DNA of 64,000 nt from Pseudobutyrivibrio sp. ACV-2. Its GTDB lineage: Bacteria > Bacillota > Clostridia > Lachnospirales > Lachnospiraceae. The number at the start of each line of letters is the position of its first letter. Position 1 is the stretch's first letter. Location: the NCBI RefSeq assembly GCF_900107545.1, contig NZ_FNQZ01000004.1, positions 124,001-188,000 on the forward strand. Direction: 5' to 3'. The position numbers and the translations under genes are program-made. The notes under the pieces are model-generated. The model had not been told where the DNA came from and did no database searches. It worked only from the letters and a program-made list of their open reading frames with translations. Of this stretch, positions 52,414 through 61,915 are shown piece after piece.

Positions 52414-53559
52414 ATGAGTAAAAAAGTAAGATTATATATATCGATAGCGTCAATCTCTTTGATTCAGGGATTGCAGATAGCAATGTCCCCCATGATTGGC
52501 GCCATCGGAACTCACTATTCAAATATTGATGTGAGTTTGGTGCAGATGCTTATTACAATTCCTGCATTTGTATGTGTGATATCATCCATTGTTTCAGGAT
52601 GGCTTGTGTTAAAGGTCAGCAAGAAAAATCTTCTGCTTTTTTCATGTGCCATCGCTGGAATAGCAGGCTTGCTACCGCTTGTTGCAGATGATTTTTACCT
52701 GTTATTTGCGATGCGTGCTATTTATGGAATTCCACTTGGAATCTGTACTGCACTTAATACAGCTGTAGTATCAGAATTCTTTGAGGGTGATGAGAGAGTA
52801 TCAGCTATGGGCTTTCAGGCCGCCAGCGTAGGTGCTGGAATGATGGTGCTTTCAGCTATAACAGGTTGGCTTGGTAAAACATATTTTGCAAATTCATATT
52901 ATGTAAATATAGCAGCTTTTATATCACTGGTAGCCATACTTGTTTGTCTTCCAGACACAGGAAAAGCTGTTGAAACTGAAAATGAAAAGGTAGCCCTTAA
53001 TTCCAAGGTGGTTCCTGTATATATCTTTGCATTCTTGGAGATGTTCTTTTTAATTACGTTCTCTACCAACATTGCAATGCATATCGGTGGAAGCCTTGCC
53101 GGGGACAGTGCAGTTTCAGGAATGCTTACAAGTGTTTTTGCAGGAGCTCAGATTATAGTGGGACTTATCCTTGGAGTAATCACAAAAATTACAAAAAAGA
53201 TGGTGCTACCTACAGCCATGCTGAGCTTTGCCATCGGAGCAGCACTTCTTGTAATGTTCCCTGAAAACTATGGGATGCTTATTGTAGCTGCTTTATTTTG
53301 CGGTTTTTCGCAGGGAATATATATGCCATCAGGATTTGTTGAGGTAAGTAATGCAGTGCCTCCTGTTGCAGTTGCTCTTGCCAGTGCAGGCTTTACAGCA
53401 GCGGCAAACTTTGGTCAGACCGTATCACCATATATCACAAATACTTTGTCAAAGGTATTGTTTGGAGATGCAACCACAACTGGCGTCTATATTATTTCCG
53501 CTATAGGAATGACATCGTCTGCAATCGCTTATGCTTTCGTAAAGAAAAAATTAAATTAA
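52414..53559 (+). CDS. MFS transporter
   Basis: A 381-residue, twelve-helix major facilitator protein without an obvious drug-family motif. The cytoplasmic 2-3 loop reads VSKKNLLLFSCAIAGIAGLL and the central loop is short. The start is five bases after the DUF35 stop, so it belongs to the ACP/thiolase operon and likely exports the product or imports its precursor. Direction of transport is not decidable from sequence. Confidence 0.87.
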   Translation: MSKKVRLYISIASISLIQGLQIAMSPMIGAIGTHYSNIDVSLVQMLITIPAFVCVISSIVSGWLVLKVSKKNLLLFSCAIAGIAGLLPLVADDFYLLFAMRAIYGIPLGICTALNTAVVSEFFEGDERVSAMGFQAASVGAGMMVLSAITGWLGKTYFANSYYVNIAAFISLVAILVCLPDTGKAVETENEKVALNSKVVPVYIFAFLEMFFLITFSTNIAMHIGGSLAGDSAVSGMLTSVFAGAQIIVGLILGVITKITKKMVLPTAMLSFAIGAALLVMFPENYGMLIVAALFCGFSQGIYMPSGFVEVSNAVPPVAVALASAGFTAAANFGQTVSPYITNTLSKVLFGDATTTGVYIISAIGMTSSAIAYAFVKKKLN

Positions 53560-53567
53560 AAATGAAG

Positions 53568-53594
53568 AGGGTTCTCAAAATGAGAGCCCTTTTG
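53568..53594 (+). terminator. Intrinsic terminator of the ACP/thiolase operon
   Basis: AGGGTTCTCA (53568-53577) pairs with TGAGAGCCCT (53581-53590), followed by TTTT. It closes the cluster before the PRD regulator. Confidence 0.85.
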
Positions 53595-53637
53595 ACGTAT
53601 TAGGACATTTGAAGAATTATTTTGTCAGGGAGTTTTT

Positions 53638-55587
53638 ATGGGAAAAATCAATATTCCTTCAAGAGAAAAGAAAATACTGTCCCTATTGAATTCTAAGCAT
53701 GGGATAGTCACGGGAAAGGAGCTTTCAACACTAATAGGTGTCAGTGAGCGTACCATTCGAAGTGATGTAAGTCATATCAACACTGCACTTAGCCAGGCAG
53801 GTGTACAGGTGGTGGCTGTTCATGGCAAGGGCTACACCATCCAGGTGGATGACAGGAATGTTCTGCTTCAGATTTTTTCAGAGGATCAAAACTACATCAC
53901 CAAGGAAGACAGGTTAAATACACTACTTCTAAAGCTACTGCGATATGATGGCTGGTATGATTTGGGAATTTTAGAGGATGAAATGTATATCAGTAATACC
54001 ACTCTTGAGAAGGATATCAAGATTCTTGGAAAAATGATATTTTCACAGCATCCTTATTTGAAAATTGAGCGAAAGGACAATTCTATTCGTCTGGCAGATG
54101 AAGAAAAAAAGAAACGTGATTTATTTGCCAGATTTTATGCAAAAAACTGGGATTACGATTCCAAGGAAGGTATCGTTTTAAAGCATGAAGAGTTCAAAGA
54201 GGATTTGCTTAGAGATATTCAAAAGCAGGTAAAAAATACGCTTTTTGAGTCTGGCACACATCTAGATGACTATGCCTTTATTTATCTTACTTTGGCTATT
54301 GCTGTCATGCTTTTTAGGGTAAAGAACGGACATACTATAGATAATTACGATGATGATGTTCAAATAGACCCAGATATAAAAATAGTTTTAGATACTCTGG
54401 CATCTGCGCAGAATATAGTTTTATCCCAAGGTGAATATTATTATCTGTCTCAAATAAAGCAGCAGCTGGAATTCCTTTGTCTTAAGACTTATTCTAAAAA
54501 CTATGTTTTAAATAATACGGATATACGATGTCACGGAATAGTAAATGATTTGCTTGCTGAGTTGTATCGTATATACGGTATTGATTTCATGGAGGATGAC
54601 AAGCTTTTTGTGGATCTGACTCGTCATGTTCAGGCACTTGTCAGTGGTATTGTGGCACCTCATTTACAGAATCACGTTTTGGGCGATGAGCTAAGAAAGA
54701 AGAATCCATTTTTAGGTGATATAGCCCATTACATGGGTAACTATCTTTCAGAAAAATGCCAAATTGCTCTTGGAAAAGAAGAGGAGGATTATCTGCTGCC
54801 ATTTATCATGCTTTCCGAGGAAGCACGCTACAATAAAAAACGAGGGCAGGGAATACCTACAGCTGTAATCAGCCATTACAACGAAAGCATGACCCACTAT
54901 CTGATGGAAGAATTGCGTCGCTACTATGGTGGAGTACTGGATCTGCATGGACCATATTCGATGCACAGTAAAGAGCAGATTGAAAAGGATAGTATTCAGT
55001 TTGTACTTACTACAGTAAAGATGGATGATTTCAGAAAATATTTTAACACCCCTGTTTTGACAGTATCACCAATTCTTTCGGAAGATGACAGGGCAGGAAT
55101 TGAGTTGTATCTGACCAGCTTGAAAATAAAATATTTATACCAGGAACCAAAGCTTCAGATGGACAAATATTTCCTGCCAGAGCTTTGCTACAGACTGCCT
55201 GATAAGAGTAATCTAAATACTGCTTTTTTCTATATAGAGAAAACATTAAAAGAACAGACAGGAATAACTAGCCTTAAATCTTTTGATTTAGACGAGGATT
55301 ACTACTGTAGCTTGAATAATGGATTTTTATTTTGCTATCAGGTTTGCAATGAGATAAAGCAAACTGTGGTCAGCCTGGTAGATTTGGGAAAGGATTTGTC
55401 TTGCAAACAGCGTAGAAATATAAAGACAGTGATGTACGTGCTGATGCCAGCAAAGGAAATGCACAGCCTTGGTCGATTCTATTACATGGCCATGGCCTTC
55501 GCCCAGTACCAAAAAGAATTGAAATCTCTATTTGACGGGACTTCCATTGAGGATTTGACTTTTAATATTAGCAGAGGATTGGAATAA
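53638..55587 (+). CDS. PRD-containing BglG/MtlR-type transcriptional regulator
   Basis: A 649-residue regulator with an N-terminal HTH_11 (VTGKELSTLIGVSERTIRSDVSHIN, about 25-50), a second helix-turn-helix region (about 110-150), at least one PTS regulation domain (LTRHVQALVSGIVAPHLQNHV near 335), an EIIB-like segment (IQFVLTTVKMDDFRKYF) and a C-terminal EIIA-like region without a clear phospho-histidine. Regulators of this layout normally control PTS sugar genes, but none is nearby. It has its own AGGGAG site and follows the terminator of the ACP cluster. Confidence 0.85.
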   Translation: MGKINIPSREKKILSLLNSKHGIVTGKELSTLIGVSERTIRSDVSHINTALSQAGVQVVAVHGKGYTIQVDDRNVLLQIFSEDQNYITKEDRLNTLLLKLLRYDGWYDLGILEDEMYISNTTLEKDIKILGKMIFSQHPYLKIERKDNSIRLADEEKKKRDLFARFYAKNWDYDSKEGIVLKHEEFKEDLLRDIQKQVKNTLFESGTHLDDYAFIYLTLAIAVMLFRVKNGHTIDNYDDDVQIDPDIKIVLDTLASAQNIVLSQGEYYYLSQIKQQLEFLCLKTYSKNYVLNNTDIRCHGIVNDLLAELYRIYGIDFMEDDKLFVDLTRHVQALVSGIVAPHLQNHVLGDELRKKNPFLGDIAHYMGNYLSEKCQIALGKEEEDYLLPFIMLSEEARYNKKRGQGIPTAVISHYNESMTHYLMEELRRYYGGVLDLHGPYSMHSKEQIEKDSIQFVLTTVKMDDFRKYFNTPVLTVSPILSEDDRAGIELYLTSLKIKYLYQEPKLQMDKYFLPELCYRLPDKSNLNTAFFYIEKTLKEQTGITSLKSFDLDEDYYCSLNNGFLFCYQVCNEIKQTVVSLVDLGKDLSCKQRRNIKTVMYVLMPAKEMHSLGRFYYMAMAFAQYQKELKSLFDGTSIEDLTFNISRGLE

Positions 55588-55596
55588 AATAATTAA

Positions 55597-55631
55597 TGCC
55601 CCCATTAAGGACAACATCTTTAACGGGGGCA
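55597..55631. terminator. Terminator between convergent genes
   Basis: TGCCCCCATTAA (55597-55608) pairs with TTAACGGGGGCA (55620-55631, one mismatch). It serves the PRD regulator and the minus-strand peptidase gene. Confidence 0.8.
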
Positions 55632-55672
55632 AATATATTTTATGAATAGATTTTAAAGCAAAGCCTTTGGGT

Positions 55673-57718
55673 TTACCATACTGCGATTCTGTCAGCAGGT
55701 GCAATATACATTCCGTCAGTGGCTGTGATTCCGTAGGTATTTAGGAATTCGTCATACTGAGCCAGAACAAGGTTTGTACGCAGGTAAGAAAGAGGATGAG
55801 GATCCTGTGACATACGATATAACTCATTTTCTGATGTCATTAATCGACGCCACATTACTGCATAATTGGTGAAGAATTTATTGTAGTCAAAGTTTGGTTC
55901 TTTTGCAGCAAGGCTAAGCATACATTTTACACCAGCCATGTCAGCGATAGCTTCGCCGCTTAACATTACACCATTGCAGTTGCCCATTGTATCGCTTACT
56001 TTGAGATTATCAAAATAAGTAGTTAATTTCGAAACTCTGCCATTGAACGCAGCTTTGTCTTCAGCTGTCCACCAGTCAGCCAGTGCACCAGAGGCATCAA
56101 ACTGTCCGCCTCTTGAATCAAAGGCATGAGAGATTTCATGGCCTATAACCGCACCAATGCCGCCGTAAATTTCTTCTTTTGTCATATTCTCATTGTAGAA
56201 CACTCCACCACAGATACCAGGAATAATATTGATTGAGTTATCTGTGAAGCTGTAGTATGAGTTAACCATATACATGATGCTGTAATCCCAGTAATTACGG
56301 TCTTTTGTTGTTTTATATTTTTTATAATTGTCCTGACACCAATATCTCATGGCTATTAATGAAGCTACAACAAGGTTGCCACCTTCAGATTTTGGTATTA
56401 ACACTAAACCGCTGTGGTCTATGAGTTTATCAGGCTTTACTGCATGTATAACCATAGAATCTAGCTTGTGTATAGCGGCATCTTTTGTTTCCTGAGACAT
56501 CCACTCCTCATTTGCAAGCATTGTTCGGTAGTAGGCGATAGAATCCTTGATGACGCCCTCAATATCTTTTTTCATCTTGTCAGATGTGAAATTGTTAATG
56601 TAAACGTTATCAATAACTGTAGAAAGGTTATTTTCAGCTGTGTCTAAATAGTACTGATCATCAGATTTCATACCAGACACACCAAAGGCGTCATTTTGTA
56701 TTTTTTGTGTTGTCTCATAGGTCTCCCTGTCCAAAATATCACTAAAGTAGACAACAGTATGAACTATAAAATAATTCTTCATGAGAGATAAGTTCTTTTT
56801 GTTGTAAAGCTTGCCTACAGAAGCCAAATATTTTGGGTTTTCGGCTACGACATTGTCTATATCTGTAAAGCCTACACTATTAAGAATACCCTCAATAGGG
56901 TAATTTCCCAGGAGTGCTTTAGCATCAGCTAAAGGGATAACGTTGTTGATTTTTTCATAATAGTCAAGTGCGTTCTGGTCGTCTTGGGTATACATGTTTT
57001 TGGCAAGAAGGGCTTCATAAGCAAAACAGTCCTTTATGATTTTCTTTGTTTCCCTTGACGAGTATCCCATACGCTTTAGCATATAGCTGGCTATATCAGT
57101 GTACATATCCTTATAGATGGAACCTAAATCGGACAGTGTAGTATAGTCGTTTGCATCAGGTAAAAATAATACACCTTCAGAAATGTTTAAAGCATATTTC
57201 GTTGGATCATCAAAGGAAACAGTGCTGTAGTAGCTAACTATTCCGTTTTCAAGTACGTTTGCATCGGGATTTACAAGAAATTTGTTCATCTCATCCAGGG
57301 AAGAAATGTTGCGGATAGAATCAATAAAAGGGATTATTGGTGCATATCCTAAAGCATTTCTTGTATCCCAGTCAGAGAGAAATTCATAATAGGTATGAAA
57401 AAGCTGTTGGTCTAAATCGTCTGAATCAGACTTTTTCATTATTTCAATTAAATTTGCATCATTTTGCTCCTGAAGAATACCAAACTCTCCATAGTTGTCT
57501 TTGCCGGCAGGAATTGCAGTCGATGTAAGCCAATCGTGATTTACTGTAGTGTAGAAATCATCCTTGATATTGTAGGCTTCGGTTACTGATACACTTCCCA
57601 TCTGAGATGGATCCTTCCAGGCATCAGGGGCTGCTAAGGCTGTAACACTGGATTGCAATGCCAGCGCTAAAGCAATAGCAATAGAACAGGTCGCTCTAAA
57701 GTATTTTTTGATTAGCAT
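55673..57718 (-). CDS. pepO: Secreted M13-family metallopeptidase (neprilysin-like)
   Basis: Zinc endopeptidase that trims peptides outside the cell. The 681-residue protein has a signal peptide (about 1-29, ending ALAA), the M13 N-terminal lobe (DDFYTTVNHDWL) and the catalytic lobe with HEISH at 527-531 (His527, Glu528, His531), third ligand in GEAIADMAG, and the substrate-binding block NAFYN-equivalent GGVFYNENM. The final YRMSQDPHPLSYLRTNL block and short tail are typical. It lacks the usual CxxW ending, ending in Trp (RIAVW). AAAGGAGACTAC precedes the ATG. Confidence 0.92.
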   Translation of the reverse strand: MLIKKYFRATCSIAIALALALQSSVTALAAPDAWKDPSQMGSVSVTEAYNIKDDFYTTVNHDWLTSTAIPAGKDNYGEFGILQEQNDANLIEIMKKSDSDDLDQQLFHTYYEFLSDWDTRNALGYAPIIPFIDSIRNISSLDEMNKFLVNPDANVLENGIVSYYSTVSFDDPTKYALNISEGVLFLPDANDYTTLSDLGSIYKDMYTDIASYMLKRMGYSSRETKKIIKDCFAYEALLAKNMYTQDDQNALDYYEKINNVIPLADAKALLGNYPIEGILNSVGFTDIDNVVAENPKYLASVGKLYNKKNLSLMKNYFIVHTVVYFSDILDRETYETTQKIQNDAFGVSGMKSDDQYYLDTAENNLSTVIDNVYINNFTSDKMKKDIEGVIKDSIAYYRTMLANEEWMSQETKDAAIHKLDSMVIHAVKPDKLIDHSGLVLIPKSEGGNLVVASLIAMRYWCQDNYKKYKTTKDRNYWDYSIMYMVNSYYSFTDNSINIIPGICGGVFYNENMTKEEIYGGIGAVIGHEISHAFDSRGGQFDASGALADWWTAEDKAAFNGRVSKLTTYFDNLKVSDTMGNCNGVMLSGEAIADMAGVKCMLSLAAKEPNFDYNKFFTNYAVMWRRLMTSENELYRMSQDPHPLSYLRTNLVLAQYDEFLNTYGITATDGMYIAPADRIAVW

Positions 57719-57848
57719 GTATGTAGTCTCCTTTGTAGTTTATTAATAGACTTTATCAAAAATCTGTGAATTAAATATGAAATAAGTGTGAATGGGTGAA
57801 CAGCTGAAGGGACATACTTTAAAAATTAAGGCTTTAATTTTAATTAAA

Positions 57849-57892
57849 AAACACAAAAGGTGTCCCAAATCTGAGGGGCACCTTTTGTGTTT
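57849..57892 (-). terminator. Terminator overlapping the end of the FGGY kinase gene
   Basis: An 18-bp stem (57849-57866 with 57875-57892, one G-T pair) is followed by T-rich sequence on the minus strand. The stem begins inside the stop codon of the kinase gene. Confidence 0.88.
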
Positions 57893-59450
57893 AGAAACTC
57901 GCTATCGTATTCTGAAGTCTTGCCAAATCACCATCCAAATGCTTATACATTTCGATATAGTAAGGATATAGCTTGTCATAAGCTTCTTCCCACTCAGGGA
58001 TAGGCTCTATGACTTCTTTTATTTTAACCATTTTTTTAACAGCTTCTGAAAGGTCAGGATATATTCCTACAGCGTGACCTGCTAAAAGAATATCTCCGAA
58101 AGGAACATCTCCTGAAATATCATCTAGCACATACACCGGCATGTGAAGCATGGAAGCTTTTATTTTGTTCCAGGTTTTAGACTTAGAGCCACCACCTGTA
58201 ATACGTAGGTTTTCAGCTACACCACCTGCATCTTTGATGGAATCCATTACATGGCGAAGTGCAAATGCAGTGCCTTCAAAAATAGCGCGAATGATGTGAG
58301 CTCTATCTGTTGTGAGATTAAGTCCGATAAACATTCCTCTGGCGTGAGAGTTCCAAAGTGGCGCCCGCTCGCCACCAGCCATATACGGGTAGAAGAACAA
58401 TCCGTCTGAGCCTGGATTCACTTTCATTGCAACTTTATTCATATAATCGTAGATGTTTTTTCCTGCTTCGATGGAGCTTGCTACATCGGCCTCACCCATT
58501 TGCTCCACGTACCACCTGATGGCAGCGCCAGTAGTTCCGATAGGACCATCATAGACGAATGGCATAGTCTCAAGGCCAACAGGTCTGGTGACAACAGGAA
58601 CATCGCAGGCACTAGCATTTGGAGCGCTGGCAAATATAAGTGAGGAAGTGCCTGCACTTTCGCCAGCATCACCAAGCTTTGAAAGGCCGATAGCATACAT
58701 GGATGCCATGGCATCGGAACAACCAGCCACCACAGGAGTGCCTTCTGCAAGACCAGTTTGTGATGCAGCTTCCCTTGTAACATACCCAATTATCTCAGTA
58801 CAGTTTTTGACTGGTGGCATAATATCAGAAAGTGAAACTCCGATAGCGTCACCCACTTCATCTGCCCAGTCAAGGGTGGTTAAATTCATAAGCTGAGTTC
58901 GGGATGCAGTATCTACATCGATAGTAAGCTCCCCCGTGAGCTTATAGTTAAGGTAGCTGTTGGCCTGCATGATGGTGGCAGTTCTTTCAAATTCCTCTGG
59001 CAGATTTCTCTTGAACCAGAGAATTTTTCCAGGAAGAAATGCTACGCTTGGCTGTCCGCCAACGATTTTAACGAAATTATCATATCCAATTTTTTCAGTA
59101 ACCTCATTTGTTTCTGTCACTGAACGGCCATCGGCATAAATGATGGCATTGTGAACAGGTTCACCATTTTCATCAAGTGGTAGAAGAGTAGGACACTGCG
59201 AGCTGATAGAAATTCCTTTGATATTGTTTACCACATCGTCCCCTGCCAATGCAGTCATATATTTAAGGATTGCAATGGTGCTGCTCCACCATTTATCAGG
59301 ATCCTGTTCAATCATGTTTTGTCCTGGAAAAATTTTCCCAAGTCTGCGAGATGCAGTAGCAATTAAATTGCCATCAGTATCCATAATATTGCCCTTGACA
59401 TTAGTAGTTCCAAGGTCAATACCTAAAAGATAATTCTTTTCTGAATTCAT
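57891..59450 (-). CDS. FGGY-family carbohydrate kinase (xylulokinase-like)
   Basis: Phosphorylates a sugar, most likely a ketopentose. The 519-residue protein has the N-terminal ATPase motif LLGIDLGTTNVKGNIMD, the substrate region EQDPDKWW, the catalytic Asp in VVAGCSDAMASMYAIG, and the C-terminal block RITGGGSKSKTWNKIKASMLHMPV. The start is ATG 59450, seven bases after GGGAGG; other in-frame starts at 59456 and 59465 lie on the ribosome site. Xylulokinase is the best guess; other FGGY substrates are possible. It diverges from the flavoenzyme gene. Confidence 0.87.
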   Translation of the reverse strand: MNSEKNYLLGIDLGTTNVKGNIMDTDGNLIATASRRLGKIFPGQNMIEQDPDKWWSSTIAILKYMTALAGDDVVNNIKGISISSQCPTLLPLDENGEPVHNAIIYADGRSVTETNEVTEKIGYDNFVKIVGGQPSVAFLPGKILWFKRNLPEEFERTATIMQANSYLNYKLTGELTIDVDTASRTQLMNLTTLDWADEVGDAIGVSLSDIMPPVKNCTEIIGYVTREAASQTGLAEGTPVVAGCSDAMASMYAIGLSKLGDAGESAGTSSLIFASAPNASACDVPVVTRPVGLETMPFVYDGPIGTTGAAIRWYVEQMGEADVASSIEAGKNIYDYMNKVAMKVNPGSDGLFFYPYMAGGERAPLWNSHARGMFIGLNLTTDRAHIIRAIFEGTAFALRHVMDSIKDAGGVAENLRITGGGSKSKTWNKIKASMLHMPVYVLDDISGDVPFGDILLAGHAVGIYPDLSEAVKKMVKIKEVIEPIPEWEEAYDKLYPYYIEMYKHLDGDLARLQNTIASF

Positions 59451-59607
59451 TCCCATTCCTCCCAATTATTACTTTCTCCTAAGGGTAATTTATCACTGTC
59501 AATCACAACGGTTCAATTTCACGATTTCCGCCAACGAGCGGAAATAATAAAATTGCGTGGGAGTTTTTTCGTGGGTAAAGTGAGTACATAAAATAAATTG
59601 TCAGCGA

Positions 59608-59729
59608 GTGCGGCTTCATAACCTTGGCAAGCGCGAGGAGGGGGGCCCCATACCGAGTGAGGACCCACTGGACCGCAGCGAAAGTATGGGAGGTGACCTC
59701 CGGGAGCATGAAATACTTGGAGGCCGCAC
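59608..59729. other. G+C-rich palindromic element in a divergent intergenic region
   Basis: An outer stem GTGCGGCTTC (59608-59617) pairs with 59720-59729 (one G-T pair). Inside are CCCATAC/GTATGGG (59646-59652, 59683-59689) and the palindrome GGAGGT-G-ACCTCC (59689-59701). The region is far richer in G and C than its surroundings and ends 18 bases before the start of the flavoenzyme gene. It could be a cis-acting RNA structure, a repeat, or an operator cluster. The rest of 59451-59747 shows no gene. Confidence 0.6.
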
Positions 59730-59747
59730 ATCTATAGGGAGGTATAT

Positions 59748-61715
59748 ATGTCAACACGATACCCAGGTAAGGATCTATATCCAAACTTATTTAAGTCTAT
59801 AAGAGTAGGAAATTTAAAACTCAAGAACCGAATCATCGCGGCTCCAACCAGTCCAAGCATGATTACAACAGAGGGTCTGTTTACCCCAGAGATGGCAGCC
59901 TACCTAGAGGAAAAGGCTTTAGGTGGTAGCGCAGTTGTTACCTATGGTGAGGCAATTCCTCATTCTAAAACAGGAAAGAGCCATAACAAGCAGCTTCAGC
60001 TAGATGCCTTTGGTGTGCGTCAGGGACTGACTGAGTCTACTAGAATGATTCACAATGCAGGAGCACTTGCAAATATTCAGCTTTCTCACGGTGGAATGTA
60101 TGGTGGCCTTGCTTCTGTTGGTGGGGATATCGGAAAAACTGAAAAAGCCTATGGTCCAAGTGAAATGGACATGCCAGCAGGTCACGTATATGAAATGCCA
60201 AAGGAGCTTATATATGAAATCATCGAATCCTATGGAAAGGCTGCAAAGCTTTGCAAGGATGTAGGGTATGACATGGTTCAGGTTCATGCAGCCCATGGAT
60301 GGCTTTTCAACCAGTTCCTTTCTCCGATTTTCAATCACAGAACCGATGAGTTTGGTGGCTCTTTAGAAAATCGTGCAAGATTTTTATCACTTACTCTTGA
60401 TGAGGTAAGAAAGAATCTTGGTCCTACAGTTGCAATCGAGCTTCGTATGAATGGTGATGATTTCCAGGAGGGTGGACTTACACTTTCTGATTATGTGGAA
60501 ATTGCAAAGATGGTTGAGGATAAGGTTGATATGTTCAACATCTCTTGTGGAAATCATGAGGATCCTGCAATGTTCTGCCGCACTCATCCAAACTCATTCT
60601 TCCCAAGGGGCGTAAATGTTTATCTTGCAGCTGAAATTAAAAAGCATGTGAATAAACCTGTTGCCTGTGTTGGTTCTTTGAACGACCCAGCTCAAATGGA
60701 GGAAATCATCGCAAGCGGTCAGGCTGACATGGTGGAAATCGCACGCGCTCTTGTGGCAGATCCTTACTTGCCAAAAAAGGCTCTAGAGGGTAGAGCAGAT
60801 GATATCAGCCCATGCTTGAGATGCTATGAATGCTTTGGGGCAACAGGCCAGCTTGAAATGATTAAATGTACTGTAAACCCAACTCAGGGTCAACAGCTTG
60901 AAGAAAAATACGGTGTTCCAGCACCTGAATTTAAAAAGAAAATTCTTGTTGTGGGCGGTGGACCAGCAGGTATGGAGGCCGCTATCACTGCAGCAAATCG
61001 AGGACATGATGTCACTCTTGTAGAGAAGGATTCTCGTCTTGGTGGAAATCTTCATCCAGCAGGAAGTGCATTCTTCAAAGAGGATATCAAAAAGCTTTGT
61101 GGCTGCTTAGAACGCAGAGTTGAAAGAGCCGGTGTAAAAGTGGTCTTAAATACAACAGTAGATGTGGATTATGTAAAGAAATTTGCACCAGATACACTTT
61201 TCGTAGCAATCGGCTCAAACGAGCTTAAGCCACCAATCAAAGGCATTGACGGTGATAACGTAATCATGGCCATCGATGCTGAGCTTCATCCTGAAAAATT
61301 GGGCAAGAAGGTTGCCATTATGGGTGGTGGACTTGTAGGTGCTGAGGCAGCATGCTCATTCAAGGCTGAAGGCCATGAAGTTTCAATCATCGAAATGAAG
61401 CCAGATGTAGCAATGGAGGTTAACTCATTCTATCGTGGTGGTCTTATGCCTCACGTACATGAGAGCGCAACCTGCTACGTAAATACGAAGGTAACAGAAA
61501 TCACAGACAAGGGCGTTATGGTTGAGAACGCAGATGGTAGCTTCCTTGTAGAGGCTGACAGCGTAGTGTGTGCATTTGGTTTTAGACCTAAGACAGCAGA
61601 AGTAGACGCACTTTGTGATTGCGTAGATGAGTACTACGTAATAGGCGACTGCAACAAGGTTGCCATGATTTACCAGGCAATGGATGCAGGATATCACGCA
61701 GCTAGAAGAGTGTAG
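59748..61715 (+). CDS. OYE-type Fe-S flavoenzyme (FadH/BaiCD-like NAD(P)-dependent reductase)
   Basis: Three-domain reductase of 655 residues. The FMN barrel (about 10-345; NLKLKNRIIAAPTSPS, QLSHGGMYGG) is followed by a 4Fe-4S cluster on Cys356, Cys359, Cys362 and Cys374 (CLRCYECF...KC), a FAD motif VVGGGPAGMEAA near 400 and an NAD motif IMGGGLVGAEAA near 520. Relatives include 2,4-dienoyl-CoA reductase, the bile-acid enzymes BaiCD/BaiH and enoate reductases. The real substrate, probably an alpha,beta-unsaturated acid or related compound, is unknown. The ribosome site GGGAGG sits just after the palindromic element. Confidence 0.88.
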   Translation: MSTRYPGKDLYPNLFKSIRVGNLKLKNRIIAAPTSPSMITTEGLFTPEMAAYLEEKALGGSAVVTYGEAIPHSKTGKSHNKQLQLDAFGVRQGLTESTRMIHNAGALANIQLSHGGMYGGLASVGGDIGKTEKAYGPSEMDMPAGHVYEMPKELIYEIIESYGKAAKLCKDVGYDMVQVHAAHGWLFNQFLSPIFNHRTDEFGGSLENRARFLSLTLDEVRKNLGPTVAIELRMNGDDFQEGGLTLSDYVEIAKMVEDKVDMFNISCGNHEDPAMFCRTHPNSFFPRGVNVYLAAEIKKHVNKPVACVGSLNDPAQMEEIIASGQADMVEIARALVADPYLPKKALEGRADDISPCLRCYECFGATGQLEMIKCTVNPTQGQQLEEKYGVPAPEFKKKILVVGGGPAGMEAAITAANRGHDVTLVEKDSRLGGNLHPAGSAFFKEDIKKLCGCLERRVERAGVKVVLNTTVDVDYVKKFAPDTLFVAIGSNELKPPIKGIDGDNVIMAIDAELHPEKLGKKVAIMGGGLVGAEAACSFKAEGHEVSIIEMKPDVAMEVNSFYRGGLMPHVHESATCYVNTKVTEITDKGVMVENADGSFLVEADSVVCAFGFRPKTAEVDALCDCVDEYYVIGDCNKVAMIYQAMDAGYHAARRV

Positions 61716-61751
61716 TCTTTGTAGATAAATTTTTAAATCAAGTCTATGACT

Positions 61752-61801
61752 GCTCAATCCAAGTCTCTTTAATTGAGATATGGATTGGGCGGTCTTTTTT
61801 T
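61752..61801 (+). terminator. Intrinsic terminator after the flavoenzyme gene
   Basis: The 16-base arms 61752-61767 and 61775-61790 pair with two mismatches or wobbles around a seven-base loop and are followed by a long T run. Confidence 0.9.
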
Positions 61802-61915
61802 GTGTGTGACACTATTGTGATGAGTAAACTATTAATATTTGCCATGTAAAAAAACAAGTGCTTGGAAAACGTTGATGAAGTTACATAGGGTAACTGAGAA
61901 AAGGAGTAAAGAATT

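Noticed and set aside
50399-53559. A phloroglucinol-type (phl) biosynthesis cluster
   Set aside because: The thiolase/DUF35/MFS set resembles part of phl, but no type III polyketide synthase or KAS-III-like subunit is present, so the product cannot be assigned.
59503-59802. Three overlapping open frames of 64-93 codons on both strands over the palindromic element
   Set aside because: They follow from the G+C-rich palindromes, which lack stop codons in several frames. Translations are low-information and no ribosome site fits.
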